Part shown: piece by piece, positions 9,543 through 18,412 of the stretch
Position numbering within the stretch: the first letter of the stretch is position 1
Layout: every line of letters begins with the position of its first letter
Origin: an uncultured Duncaniella sp.
Lineage (GTDB): Bacteria; Bacteroidota; Bacteroidia; Bacteroidales; Muribaculaceae
DNA length: 58,023 nucleotides
Assembly (NCBI GenBank): GCA_910587515.1
Contig: CAJULW010000006.1
Coordinates: 1 to 58,023, forward strand
Reading direction: 5' to 3'
The notes under the pieces: model-generated
Databases searched by the model: none
Told to the model about the DNA's origin: nothing
Seen by the model: the letters and a program-made list of their open reading frames with translations, nothing else
Made by a program: the position numbers and the translations under genes

Positions 9543-11345
9543 TTAAAGTGCGATTTTTTTGATGACGGATTTTGAGTCTGCCGTGCGGATCTCAACAATA
9601 TAAATGCCCTTTGAAAGGCCGTCGGTTCTGATTGTGGTTTCTGTGTCGCAGTTCGATAGCTCGCGTTGGCAGCGTCCGCTTAGGTCCGTCATCCGGATGG
9701 CTTTTACCGGAACAGAGGAGTTGACAGTAAGGATTCCGGCTTGATATGTGATTTCAACTGCGGTATCTGTTATTGTCGGATCTATGGCGGATGAACCGTT
9801 ATCACCGAATTGAATGTCCGAACCTTTGATTGTGATGGTCCCTTCTGCAGGGTTTCCCGTATAGGCTCCTATGCGATGCCAGTCGTCGTTATCATTGAAA
9901 CGGTAGTGGAAACTTACGGTGTATGTCCCGTCGTCAAGTTTTCCGTAAGGGATGATAAGTTTTTGACCGATACGTGTGTTTGGCTGAATTTCCGTAGGCA
10001 GTGATGCTATTGGAGTGAGAGTCCCGTCTATCATTGTGGCCATGCAGACTTCGCCTTCGAATGGTTTATATCCTAAATTCCAACAGTAGAAGAAGAAACC
10101 GGAGTTTCCGGTGCGGCCTGTGGCGCTTTCATACTCATTACAATTGTAATAACCTTGTGAGTTGCAATAATACAGTATTTGGTATCCGAGAAGGTTGTCG
10201 GTCTGTGTGACGCTGCCAGCTGAGCCAAGAGGCATGATGCCACATTCGATCATTTGTCCTTTGGTATAGTCGTATGATCCTGGGGTTAGAGCCGACAGCC
10301 TGTAATAACCGTCGTTGTTGCCGTTCCACCCCCAGTTGAAGTGGAAGCTTCCTTGTCCGTCGTATCCGTCGCATATAAATGTGTGGGCGTCGGTATTGTT
10401 TTGATACCCGTAATAGAGCACGGGGCGAGAGGACATAAGCTCTGATGTAAGTACATCTACCCATTCTTCTTCGGTCATGTAGTTGCGCTCGTAATGCTTT
10501 ATGTTGTTGTCATATCCGAAGTTGTTAACAAGTGCTATCCCTGCGTCACGATTGTGGGATGTGCTTGATACTGACGAATATTGCATTTTGCAAGAGTAGC
10601 CCACCTGCATCATTAGGTCGGATATGGCTCTCTGCTGTGAAGATGTCACATTTAGAGGGAATGTCTCGAGCATATCATCCCATGCAAAATCGCTGCATGA
10701 CGAGAAGTCCAATGCCCGTTCGACTTCCTGATTGTTATCCATGTATTTTATACTGCCGGTTCCGCGTTGTGGATAACGGTAGTAGTTCATGATCTGTGCG
10801 ACAGCCGTAGCTACGCAACCGGTCAGACATGGGTAATTGTAGTTCTTTGTGTCTTTGGGGCATTTTGCGTTATAGGGGTGTCCCTGTCCCCACTTTGTTT
10901 TCAGCAGAGGCGCGATGGCTTCTGTTGGATAAGTGAGTTCCGCGGATCGCTTTTCCGAGGAAAAAGGAATGTCATTTTTAAGGGATTCGATTTCAATGAC
11001 ATAGTTTTGCATCCACTTTTTGCATGCGTCGGGGAGATTATCGGTGTCAAAATGTCCTTCATAGCTGTAGGCAAGTACGGTTTGCGCACGGTCGTCTCCG
11101 GCTATAACGATAAATCCGTTGTTTTCTCCGATGTTGAACACATGGTAGGGCCTGTCTTCGTTGTTTTCATTTCCGCGTGACAACCTTTCATTGTTTTCCA
11201 GTGATGCGGATAGTTGCGGGTATCCTTGTCTTTCAAAAAAATCAGATGCGGAACGCATGGCCGAATTGCGGTCTACTGGCGCTCCGTATGCCGCTGTCAC
11301 CGACAGACAGCATAAATACAATAGGGCTAATCGTGTTCTGTTCAT
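9543..11345 (-). CDS. C10 family cysteine peptidase with secretion C-terminal domain
   Basis: Secreted papain-like peptidase of the streptopain/interpain family (600 residues). Signal peptide, then a pro-domain (about 25-140), then the catalytic domain with the nucleophile Cys177 in TGCVATAVAQIMNYYRYP and His321 in DAHTFICDGYDG, followed by the family motif FHFNWGWNG. The last 70 residues resemble a type A type IX secretion sorting domain: a VKAIRMTDLSG strand, then GLSKGIYIVEI and a lysine-rich end. It is co-directional with, and 32 bp ahead of, the SusC gene, so it probably supplies the peptides that SusC/SusD imports. Confidence 0.92.
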   Translation of the reverse strand: MNRTRLALLYLCCLSVTAAYGAPVDRNSAMRSASDFFERQGYPQLSASLENNERLSRGNENNEDRPYHVFNIGENNGFIVIAGDDRAQTVLAYSYEGHFDTDNLPDACKKWMQNYVIEIESLKNDIPFSSEKRSAELTYPTEAIAPLLKTKWGQGHPYNAKCPKDTKNYNYPCLTGCVATAVAQIMNYYRYPQRGTGSIKYMDNNQEVERALDFSSCSDFAWDDMLETFPLNVTSSQQRAISDLMMQVGYSCKMQYSSVSSTSHNRDAGIALVNNFGYDNNIKHYERNYMTEEEWVDVLTSELMSSRPVLYYGYQNNTDAHTFICDGYDGQGSFHFNWGWNGNNDGYYRLSALTPGSYDYTKGQMIECGIMPLGSAGSVTQTDNLLGYQILYYCNSQGYYNCNEYESATGRTGNSGFFFYCWNLGYKPFEGEVCMATMIDGTLTPIASLPTEIQPNTRIGQKLIIPYGKLDDGTYTVSFHYRFNDNDDWHRIGAYTGNPAEGTITIKGSDIQFGDNGSSAIDPTITDTAVEITYQAGILTVNSSVPVKAIRMTDLSGRCQRELSNCDTETTIRTDGLSKGIYIVEIRTADSKSVIKKIAL

Positions 11346-11392
11346 GGTGTGTGTTACTTTGCGTTGTGCTATATATGTGTTTATATAAGGAG

Positions 11393-11444
11393 AGCAAGGG
11401 CAGACGCAGGCCGGACATGGAAAAAGCCTGACATCTCCCTTGCT
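11393..11444 (-). terminator. Weak hairpin between two secreted-protein genes
   Basis: AGCAAGGG (11393-11400) pairs with CCCTTGCT (11437-11444) around a 36-base loop. On the minus strand there is no T run after it, so it may attenuate rather than end transcription between the unknown secreted protein and the C10 peptidase. Confidence 0.35.
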
Positions 11445-11460
11445 TATAGGTGATTAATTC

Positions 11461-12819
11461 TTATTTAACAACGATCTTCGCAGATTCGGAGTTGCCTTTT
11501 CCGTAGATAACTACGATATATACACCAGCGTTTACGTCAAGATCAATTTCGAGAGTTTCAGCTCCGACTGGGGATGCTGATGATGCCACTTTGCGGGCAA
11601 GCATATCGTATACTGCCACTTCTGCGCCTTGGGCAAGGAGTGTGCTTGAGACCTTGAGTTTTCCGGCAGAGACGTTTGCGACAAGAGTGTTGTTGTCGGC
11701 TGTGATATCGGATATGCCTGATTGGCCGCCTTTTTCAACAAGGAGATATGGCTGATTGGTCATGCCTTCACCGATTACTCCGAATGCGTCGGATTGGATT
11801 ACGATTTTTTCTCCTGCTTTCAGGTTTTCAACAACGATTTTTGCGTCTTCATTGCCTACCGTGGCATATTTGATATTAGACCAATCGCATTCATATTTGT
11901 ATTCGTTCGATGGATCTGTCATTTTGATAGATCCGACATTCAGTATGGTGCCCTTGGCTCCGTGATTGATGATTGTATAAGTGCCGTCTTCAGGGACATT
12001 AAAGAATCGGTCTACGGTATAGTAGGCGTCCGGGTAGCTTGCTTTTTTACCTACTTCAAGGCTTGAGCCTCTTAAGAGGTTGTTGTTGCAGCTTAGGGCT
12101 CCCATCGCGTTGAGTCCGATTGAGAATGACGCATCGGCTGTCGCGGTAGACGGAAGTGTAAAGCCAATGACGTTTTCGCCTGCTTTTAGATACGGGGGGA
12201 TAAGACCGCTTCCGATGTTTGTCCCACCGGGACATTCGATATGGATCGCTTCGATAGAGGTGAAATCCATGATCGGGCCCGTAAGGAAATTGTTAGCCGT
12301 AAGTTGGGCGGGATAATTTGCTTTGTATTTAAACCATTTGGTTTCGCCGGGAGATACGGTACGGAATGCTCCCGGATTGGCTGTAACATCGATAGGGTAG
12401 TATTTATATTTTCCTTCCCAATCAGGTTTCAATGCCATCGCGCCACCCATGCAGAATATGCCTGCTACTTTCGGTGTGATTTTTACCAGATATTCTTTGT
12501 TGGGGAAAAGCACGTATGAGTCAGAGCCTTCAGTTATCTGAAAAGCTTCCTGTCCACCGTTGCAGAGATATACATAGATCTGTTTTCCAAGATTGGGGTT
12601 GCTTGGATCTGACGGAGCGGAGCCCCAAAGGCCCGGGGTGTCTCCGGTGTGGGTATATGTGAAGTAGACTTCAGAAGGCACCCCGTCAAGTTTTTGTAGA
12701 AACCACATGTTAGCCGGAAATGGCTTTGCTGTTTCCGGAGTTGTTCCATAAACCTCGTCTGCGTGGCACGTAATGACACACACACACACAGTTACGAGCG
12801 AGAGTAAAAATTTTTTCAT
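11461..12819 (-). CDS. Secreted protein of unknown function with a type IX-type C-terminal domain
   Basis: I do not recognise a catalytic domain. From the ATG at 12819 the product has a signal peptide (MKKFLLSLVTVCVCVITCHA) and about 370 residues that look beta-rich, with repeated glycine and proline turns. The end is a sorting-type domain: LLAQGAEVAVYDMLARKV, then NAGVYIVVIYGKGN and a closing IVVK. The frame is open 27 codons further upstream, but the signal peptide fixes the start. It is the first gene of the peptidase-SusCD operon, 115 bp before the peptidase. A tract of six and a half AC units (12778-12790) lies inside the signal-peptide codons. It could be a surface binding protein or an inhibitor for the peptidase; both are guesses. 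Confidence 0.8.
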   Translation of the reverse strand: MKKFLLSLVTVCVCVITCHADEVYGTTPETAKPFPANMWFLQKLDGVPSEVYFTYTHTGDTPGLWGSAPSDPSNPNLGKQIYVYLCNGGQEAFQITEGSDSYVLFPNKEYLVKITPKVAGIFCMGGAMALKPDWEGKYKYYPIDVTANPGAFRTVSPGETKWFKYKANYPAQLTANNFLTGPIMDFTSIEAIHIECPGGTNIGSGLIPPYLKAGENVIGFTLPSTATADASFSIGLNAMGALSCNNNLLRGSSLEVGKKASYPDAYYTVDRFFNVPEDGTYTIINHGAKGTILNVGSIKMTDPSNEYKYECDWSNIKYATVGNEDAKIVVENLKAGEKIVIQSDAFGVIGEGMTNQPYLLVEKGGQSGISDITADNNTLVANVSAGKLKVSSTLLAQGAEVAVYDMLARKVASSASPVGAETLEIDLDVNAGVYIVVIYGKGNSESAKIVVK

Positions 12820-12869
12820 GCTATTCAAAAGAAAAGTGGTTGATTGGAAATTTGTTTGAAATATCATTG

Positions 12870-12900
12870 CAAATATATGATTTTTATGTGGCATTTCCAA
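12870..12900 (-). promoter_or_regulatory. Promoter of the peptidase-SusCD operon
   Basis: On the minus strand a TTGG -33 element (12897-12900) is followed after 19 bp by TATATTTG (12870-12877), matching the Bacteroidales TAnnTTTG -7 box. The start codon of the first gene is about 50 bp downstream. Confidence 0.6.
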
Positions 12901-13029
12901 TGATTCAATTTAATATTTGCGGATTGACTTACAATTTGCTATAAAAAAGTTGAAAATACCAATAATTTACAACCGGAAAGTGTTAATATTCGCAAACGCG
13001 ATGTTTGGAGTTCTGAGAATTTTATGTGT

Positions 13030-13434
13030 CTATTCTTTGATTTTTCCTGTGATAGATAGGTGGATGGCTGGTTCCTCCGCGTTTGATCTTACGGTTATTC
13101 CGCGGTTAAAACTACCGGGTGTCAGATTGCCCGGATTGAATATAACGCTTATGGTGGTGGAGTCGCCCGGTGCTATGGGATGTCTGGGATAAGTGAGTCT
13201 CATACATCCGCACGAGGCATGCACGTACGTGAATACCAATGGTGCGTTGCCGGTGTTTTTGACATGGAATTGATATTTCCGCTCTCCGGAACTTTTGTCG
13301 GTTTCACCGATGTCTATATTTTTATAACTATAGTTTGCCTTGGCTACAAAATTTTTTTCCGAGAGCGTGTCGTCGCCATGACAGATTGATATTGAATATA
13401 GGATGATAAAAAATATACTTGAAATCCGTTTCAT
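13030..13434 (-). CDS. DUF1573 family exported protein
   Basis: Small exported protein (134 residues) with a signal peptide and one immunoglobulin-like beta-sandwich of the DUF1573 type: the strand pattern KNTGNAPLVFTYVHASCGC, then YPRHPIAPGDSTTISVIFNP and a closing SITGKIKE. These domains are common in Bacteroidetes envelopes, often next to thioredoxin-like proteins; the role is unknown. It sits between the peptidase operon and nhaD with its own gaps on both sides, so it is probably monocistronic. Confidence 0.8.
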   Translation of the reverse strand: MKRISSIFFIILYSISICHGDDTLSEKNFVAKANYSYKNIDIGETDKSSGERKYQFHVKNTGNAPLVFTYVHASCGCMRLTYPRHPIAPGDSTTISVIFNPGNLTPGSFNRGITVRSNAEEPAIHLSITGKIKE

Positions 13435-13576
13435 TTCGAAGTTTTTCTATTTTGTGCAAAGATAGCAACTAAAATGGTAAATATCTCATTTCCGTATGGT
13501 TAATTAAATTATTGTTAGGATAGTGTTTAAGATTTTTAAGGAAATAACTCCGAAACCGGAGCTTGATGAATGAAAA

Positions 13577-13613
13577 AATGACGGTATCCGCTTTTTATAC
13601 GGATACCGTCATT
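13577..13613 (-). terminator. Terminator of nhaD
   Basis: A perfect 14-bp stem (13577-13590 with 13600-13613) and a 9-base loop. On the minus strand it runs directly into a T tract, 30 bp after the nhaD stop. Confidence 0.9.
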
Positions 13614-13642
13614 ATGTTTTGATGACAGCGGATGCTGGTTTG

Positions 13643-14935
13643 TTAGTTTATGAACAATGTCTCGAGCGCATAGACTGCGATACCGGATATGTAGCCGACA
13701 AAAGCGATCCATGTGAAGCGACGGAGATACCATCCGAAGCTGATTTTTTCAAGTCCCATCACTACGACACCAGCGGCAGAACCGATGATGAGCATCGAGC
13801 CTCCGACTCCGGCACAGTAGGCGAGAAGCTGCCAGAATAGACCGTCGCATGCGAAGTCGCCGGTAGGTGCGATAGCATACATGTCCATACAGCCGGCCAC
13901 AAGAGGAACGTTGTCGACTATGCTTGAGACAACTCCGATCACACCTGTGACAAGATAGTGGTTGCCGTTTGAAACATCATTGAGCCATTGGCCGAACGCT
14001 GTTAGAACACCGGTTTCCTGGAGTGTTGCGACCGCAAGAAGTATGCCAAGGAAAAATAGTATTGTGGCGAGGTCTATGCGCGATAACAGGGTCGTTACTT
14101 TGAGATGACTGTTTTTTACAAGAAGTGAGCTACGGGTTGAACGCCATTCGCTGACGAGCCATAGCACACCAAGCGCGAGCAGTATGCCCATGAACGGTGG
14201 CAGGCCGGTAAGCATACGGAAGATGGGAACGAATATTAATCCTCCGACACCGACGAAAAGAATTAGTTTGCGGTCACCGGGCGTGTTGCCTGGAAGCGAG
14301 GATTTGGCTCCTTCGGGAGCTGTTATATCTCCTTTCAGATAGAGCGATACGCAAAGAGCGGAAACTATGACAGAGACTGTTGAAGGAAGGATCAGCTGGG
14401 AGATCACACCTCCGGTAGATATCATGCCTTTGATCCATAGCATTATGGTGGTTACGTCTCCGATCGGAGAGAATGCTCCTCCGGCATTGGCTGCTATGAT
14501 GATCATACCTCCATAGATCATGCGGTCTTTATGGTCTTCGACAAGTTTGCGAAGCACCATTATCATGACTATCGAAGTTGTGAGGTTATCAAGGATGGCC
14601 GAGAGGATAAAGGCCATGGCTGTGATTCGCCAAAGGAGTGTCCGTTTGTTTTTGGTTGCGAGCGCGTCGTGAACAAAATAGAATCCTCCGTTTGCATCGA
14701 TAATTTCGACAATTGTCATTGCGCCCATAAGGAAGAATAGAATTTCACAGGTCTCTCCAAGATGGTGGAGCAAACGCCCTGAGATTTCGCCTTCAGTGCC
14801 GACTCCGCAGGCATAGAGCGTCCAGCAAACTACGCACATAAGCAGTGCGGGTACGGCTTTGTTGATTTTCAGCACGCTTTCCAACGCGATGCAGAGATAG
14901 CCGAGGATAAAGAATGAGACAATAGCGGTTACCAT
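13643..14935 (-). CDS. nhaD: NhaD-type sodium/proton antiporter
   Basis: Integral membrane protein (430 residues) of the ion transporter superfamily, with about 11-12 hydrophobic helices. Features typical of NhaD are ILDNLTTSIVMIMVLRK, IIAANAGGAFSPIGDVTTIMLW and the second half ASSIVDNVPLVAG-like segment (VSSIVDNVPLVAG). It exchanges sodium for protons across the inner membrane. The link to the sodium-pumping methylmalonyl-CoA decarboxylase 2 kb away is only positional, but both would act on the sodium gradient. A well-formed promoter and a structured leader precede it. Confidence 0.9.
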   Translation of the reverse strand: MVTAIVSFFILGYLCIALESVLKINKAVPALLMCVVCWTLYACGVGTEGEISGRLLHHLGETCEILFFLMGAMTIVEIIDANGGFYFVHDALATKNKRTLLWRITAMAFILSAILDNLTTSIVMIMVLRKLVEDHKDRMIYGGMIIIAANAGGAFSPIGDVTTIMLWIKGMISTGGVISQLILPSTVSVIVSALCVSLYLKGDITAPEGAKSSLPGNTPGDRKLILFVGVGGLIFVPIFRMLTGLPPFMGILLALGVLWLVSEWRSTRSSLLVKNSHLKVTTLLSRIDLATILFFLGILLAVATLQETGVLTAFGQWLNDVSNGNHYLVTGVIGVVSSIVDNVPLVAGCMDMYAIAPTGDFACDGLFWQLLAYCAGVGGSMLIIGSAAGVVVMGLEKISFGWYLRRFTWIAFVGYISGIAVYALETLFIN

Positions 14936-14997
14936 TTTTGTTAAAATTTCATGGATTATAATTGAAGATTGTTTATTCTATCCTTGATAATGCAACA

Positions 14998-15124
14998 GCA
15001 AGTTCGCTGAACGATATCCCAATGTTGCTATATAGCAAGACTTGCGTTATACTTTACTATATAATATAGGTGGTAAAATAGAAAAATCAGGCGCAAAGGT
15101 CGTAATAATATCCCTCAAAACAAA
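14998..15124 (-). promoter_or_regulatory. Promoter and structured leader of nhaD
   Basis: On the minus strand TTTG (15121-15124), a 19-bp spacer and GACCTTTG (15094-15101) form a near-consensus promoter about 160 bp before nhaD. The leader contains a perfect 14-bp palindrome TTGCTATATAGCAA (15025-15038). It is nested inside a second pairing, GCAAGT (15040-15045 on the minus strand) with ACTTGC (14998-15003). This could be a cis-regulatory RNA or an operator. The remaining part of the 292-bp gap holds nothing else I can name. Confidence 0.45.
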
Positions 15125-15227
15125 ATTTAAAATAATGAAATATTTCTTTATTAGGATGTTATGTGTTATGAATGGAGTTGTCGGTTTGATGAGCCTTAGA
15201 AGAGGGTGGTGGTAGGTATCCTCTATG

Positions 15228-16001
15228 TCAACTGTGCGACATGATGTCGCGTATGATGAGAGAGGCGAGGGTTATACCGAACGTAGCCGTAATGTGCATA
15301 AATGCGCCATTGGTGGATGCTTTGTTGTAGTTGAGTGCACCGGAATTGTCTTCCATTAGTATTGAGTCAGGATGGTTGCTTACCAATTCGTCGGAATATA
15401 CGCATTTGAATTTGCGTAAAGGATATTCTCCGGATTTTTTGAACTTTCGACGCAGAGCGGCTGCCAATGGACAGCCTTTGACTTTCCAGAACTCGGCTAC
15501 GGCTATCCGGCTTGGGTCGATTTTTAGTGCGGCTCCCATAGAGGAAAAGAATTTGACGGGATGCGCGCTGCCAAGAGTTCTGTCCACGGCTTGGGTGGCG
15601 TTCAGTATGAGTAGGGCTTTGTCGGTTAGTGAATCTATGGCATCGACGATATAGTCGAAAGATTCAAGGTCGTATCGGCCTTGGCTATCCTTGTTGTAGA
15701 AATCATGTATCGCTTTAATCTCGGCTTGTGGGTTGATGTCGAGAAGGCGTTGTTTCATTATTTCGACTTTGACTTGTCCGACGCTGGATATGCTTGCTGG
15801 GAGTTGGCGGTTTATGTTTGAGATGGCTATCCTGTCAGCATCGACTATGGTTAGTTTTGTGAACCCGCTGCGGACAAGCGTTTCGGCAGTCCAGCTTCCG
15901 ACTCCACCTATCCCGAAAATTATAATCCTTGTTTCTTCGAATCTTTGGAGTGTTTCGAGTCCGGTAAGGAGCGCGGTGCGGTTGAATATCTGTTGTCTCA
16001 T
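15228..16001 (-). CDS. tcdA: tRNA threonylcarbamoyladenosine dehydratase (TcdA)
   Basis: E1/ThiF-like enzyme that uses ATP to cyclise t6A37 to ct6A in ANN-decoding tRNAs. It has the nucleotide-binding loop IFGIGGVGSWTAETLVRSG near the N-terminus, the DADRIAISNINRQ motif with the activating Arg, and the IVDAIDSLTDK segment. 257 residues, close to the E. coli protein. It lies 18 bp after a small conserved gene on the same strand, so the two are probably co-transcribed. Confidence 0.9.
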   Translation of the reverse strand: MRQQIFNRTALLTGLETLQRFEETRIIIFGIGGVGSWTAETLVRSGFTKLTIVDADRIAISNINRQLPASISSVGQVKVEIMKQRLLDINPQAEIKAIHDFYNKDSQGRYDLESFDYIVDAIDSLTDKALLILNATQAVDRTLGSAHPVKFFSSMGAALKIDPSRIAVAEFWKVKGCPLAAALRRKFKKSGEYPLRKFKCVYSDELVSNHPDSILMEDNSGALNYNKASTNGAFMHITATFGITLASLIIRDIMSHS

Positions 16002-16019
16002 CCTTTGTCTATAGGCGTG

Positions 16020-16367
16020 TTATCGGGATGTCAGAGTATCCTTGAGTTTTGACCAAAGTGATGATTTTTCCATTCGGATATGGACGTTTACATCAGAGCT
16101 TGTTTTGTCGAGGAAGATGATTGAGTTTGGGAGGACGATTGCGATATATTTTTCGAATTCCAGAATTTCATGGATGTGGTCAAGTGGCAGGATCGCAAAA
16201 GGAGATGACGGATCGACACTTCCGATATAAAGGTCGTTTTCGTCAATCACTATACCGTGGTTTTCCATCGCATAGTCGAAAAGAAGCCCGATATTGAGTT
16301 CATCTGGTGACGCTGGCACACTACTGTATTTCTTGTATATGCTGTCGATTAATTTTTTTGTTACCAT
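16020..16367 (-). CDS. Small conserved protein of unknown function
   Basis: 115 residues, no signal peptide or membrane segment. The start (MVTKKLIDSIYKKY) is helical and the rest alternates short strands, with a run DLYIGSVDPSSPFAILPLDHIHEILEF. I do not recognise the family. It precedes tcdA by 18 bp on the same strand; the coupling is the only clue to its role. Confidence 0.7.
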   Translation of the reverse strand: MVTKKLIDSIYKKYSSVPASPDELNIGLLFDYAMENHGIVIDENDLYIGSVDPSSPFAILPLDHIHEILEFEKYIAIVLPNSIIFLDKTSSDVNVHIRMEKSSLWSKLKDTLTSR

Positions 16368-16696
16368 GATGGATGATTGGATAAATAGGTAGGGTTCTTA
16401 TTGCAATTTAAATGTTAGGAAATCTTCACTGTGTTTTGTCAACGATAGAGAGTGTGATGGCCACAGGCCGGCTTACAGTCGGTTTTGGAAGATAAGCTAT
16501 AATAGGAACAAAGGAATTTTACGATGGGTTTTGATTTGAATTGGTCTAAAATGGAACTATTGTGGTGATAAGGTCGAATTGCTATTGTGTAGTGTATGGT
16601 TTAAAATAATGCAGAGGCATAATTTTAAAATATTATTAAAGATTATGCCCCTGCATAAGAGGGTATGTCGTCTCCTGTTTTATGCGGGAGTCGAAT
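16368..16696 (-). terminator. Intergenic region with the mmd operon terminator
   Basis: The terminator is the pair 16609-16623 / 16642-16656. In minus-strand RNA the single mismatch becomes a G-U wobble, and the stem is followed by a U-rich stretch, so it is oriented to end the mmd operon. The rest of the 329-bp gap, upstream of the small minus gene, is AT-rich. It shows only a weak TTCCTTTG-like element near 16520. Confidence 0.75.
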
Positions 16697-17851
16697 TTAA
16701 GCAAGGAAACCAAGCAACACACCTGCTGCTACCGCAGAGCCGATCACACCAGCTACGTTCGGTCCCATTGCATGCATCAATAGGTAGTTGCTGGGATCAT
16801 ATTCCAATCCGAGATTGTTGGATATGCGCGCTGACATGGGGACGGCCGATACACCGGCGTTGCCGATGAGCGGGTTTATTTTCTTTGATTTCGGAAGGAA
16901 AAGATTGAATAGTTTCACGAAGAGTACACCGCTTGCCGACGCTATGACAAAAGCCATGAAGCCGAGGAGGAAAATGCGGATGGTCTCTGACGTGAGGAAC
17001 TCAGATGCTTGGGTAGATGCTCCCACGGTCATGCCGAGGAGGATTGTCACAACGTCAGTGAGTGCGTTGCTGGCAGTCTTGGCAAGACGGTTGGTGACTC
17101 CACATTCGCGCAAGAGATTGCCGAAGAACAACATGCCGAGCAGCGGAAGACCTGATGGCACAACGAAACAAGTCAGTATAAGCCCGACGATAGGAAAGAT
17201 TATCTTCTCGTTTTGCGACACCGCGCGAGCCGGTTTCATCTTGATCACGCGTTCGTGTTTGGTTGTCAGCAGTCTCATCAACGGTGGTTGGATCACAGGC
17301 ACGAGTGCCATGTATGAGTATGCTGACACGGCTATGGCTCCCATAAGGTTAGGTGCGAGCTTTGACGAAAGGAATATTGCTGTCGGGCCGTCGGCTCCAC
17401 CGATGATCGCGATCGCTCCGGCTTGGTCTGGAGCGAAGCCCAAAAGTAGAGCCACCATGTAGGCTCCGAATATACCGAACTGTGCGGCCGCACCGATCAA
17501 CATGAGTTTGGGGTTTGCGATCAGTGCCGAGAAGTCAGTCATGGCTCCGATACCAAGGAATATAAGAGGGGGATACCATCCGGCGCTGACACCGTTGTAG
17601 AGGATATTGAGCACGGAACCTTCCTCGTATATGCCGATTTCGAGCCCGGCAGTGGTGTTGAAAGGTACATTGCCTATAAGAATACCGAAACCGATGGGCA
17701 CGAGGAGCATCGGCTCGAAGTTTTTCTTAATAGCGAGCCAGATGAAAAACAAGCCGACAAGCAACATGACAAGATGTTGCCAGGTGGCATTGTAGAAACC
17801 CGTCAGGTGCCAGAATTCCTGAAGGTTCTGCGTTAGAAATTCGCTAAACAT
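16697..17851 (-). CDS. mmdB: Sodium-pumping decarboxylase beta subunit
   Basis: Membrane subunit that decarboxylates carboxybiotin and moves sodium outward (384 residues, about nine helices). The family's signature stretches are present: IIGGADGPTAIFLSSKLAP in the middle, and near the C-terminus NPLIGNAGVSAVPMSARISN and HAMGPNVAGVIGSAVAAG. It is last in the order mce, mmdA, OadG-type, biotin carrier, beta. With mmdA and mce as partners, methylmalonyl-CoA is a more likely substrate than oxaloacetate. Confidence 0.92.
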   Translation of the reverse strand: MFSEFLTQNLQEFWHLTGFYNATWQHLVMLLVGLFFIWLAIKKNFEPMLLVPIGFGILIGNVPFNTTAGLEIGIYEEGSVLNILYNGVSAGWYPPLIFLGIGAMTDFSALIANPKLMLIGAAAQFGIFGAYMVALLLGFAPDQAGAIAIIGGADGPTAIFLSSKLAPNLMGAIAVSAYSYMALVPVIQPPLMRLLTTKHERVIKMKPARAVSQNEKIIFPIVGLILTCFVVPSGLPLLGMLFFGNLLRECGVTNRLAKTASNALTDVVTILLGMTVGASTQASEFLTSETIRIFLLGFMAFVIASASGVLFVKLFNLFLPKSKKINPLIGNAGVSAVPMSARISNNLGLEYDPSNYLLMHAMGPNVAGVIGSAVAAGVLLGFLA

Positions 17852-17913
17852 AGTTTTTACTTTTACTTAGACGTGAGGTTTTCAAAATTGGATTTTTGTA
17901 GACGCTCACTCTT

Positions 17914-18348
17914 TTATTCGAGGGTCAGGAGCACGGCGCCCTGAAGCACCGAATCACCGGTAGAAACTGCGATCGAGGCTACTGTGCCGTCATGGCCTGC
18001 GTGGATTGCGTTTTCCATTTTCATGGCTTCGAGTACGGCTACTGTGTCGGATGCCTTTACTGTATCTCCGACTTTGACGTTAACAGATATCACTACTCCG
18101 GGCAGTGGGGCTTCTACGGAGATTCCTCCGGTTTGGACACGTGGTTTGTTGATGACTTTCTGGCCACTCTCCGTACGGGGAGCCGCTGACGGACGTGGTG
18201 CAGAGACGATGGTGACTGGCTTGTCCTGCTTCTCGAGTTCCACTTTATAAGGAACACCGTTTACCTCTACTTTGGCAAGATTGTTATCGATGTCACCGAT
18301 TTTCACCGAATAGAGGTTTCCGTTTATCTTGTATTTATATTCTTTCAT
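17914..18348 (-). CDS. mmdC: Biotin carboxyl carrier subunit of the decarboxylase
   Basis: Carries the carboxyl group from MmdA to MmdB on a biotinyl lysine. The 144-residue protein has an N-terminal MKEYKYKINGNLYSVKIG segment, a proline/alanine-rich hinge (about 55-75), and a C-terminal biotinyl domain with the attachment motif VLEAMKMENAIHAG. I start at 18348, since the open frame upstream (to 18525) runs into the preceding gene and has no family resemblance. Confidence 0.92.
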   Translation of the reverse strand: MKEYKYKINGNLYSVKIGDIDNNLAKVEVNGVPYKVELEKQDKPVTIVSAPRPSAAPRTESGQKVINKPRVQTGGISVEAPLPGVVISVNVKVGDTVKASDTVAVLEAMKMENAIHAGHDGTVASIAVSTGDSVLQGAVLLTLE

Positions 18349-18412
18349 TTTTTCGTTTGTTGTTTCAGTTACTGAAGCGGAAAATGGATGGGGTATTGAT
18401 GCATGAGTCGGA

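Noticed and set aside
9543..12819. Phage or toxin island around the C10 peptidase
   Set aside because: The genes share promoter type and operon structure with SusCD and show no mobility genes.
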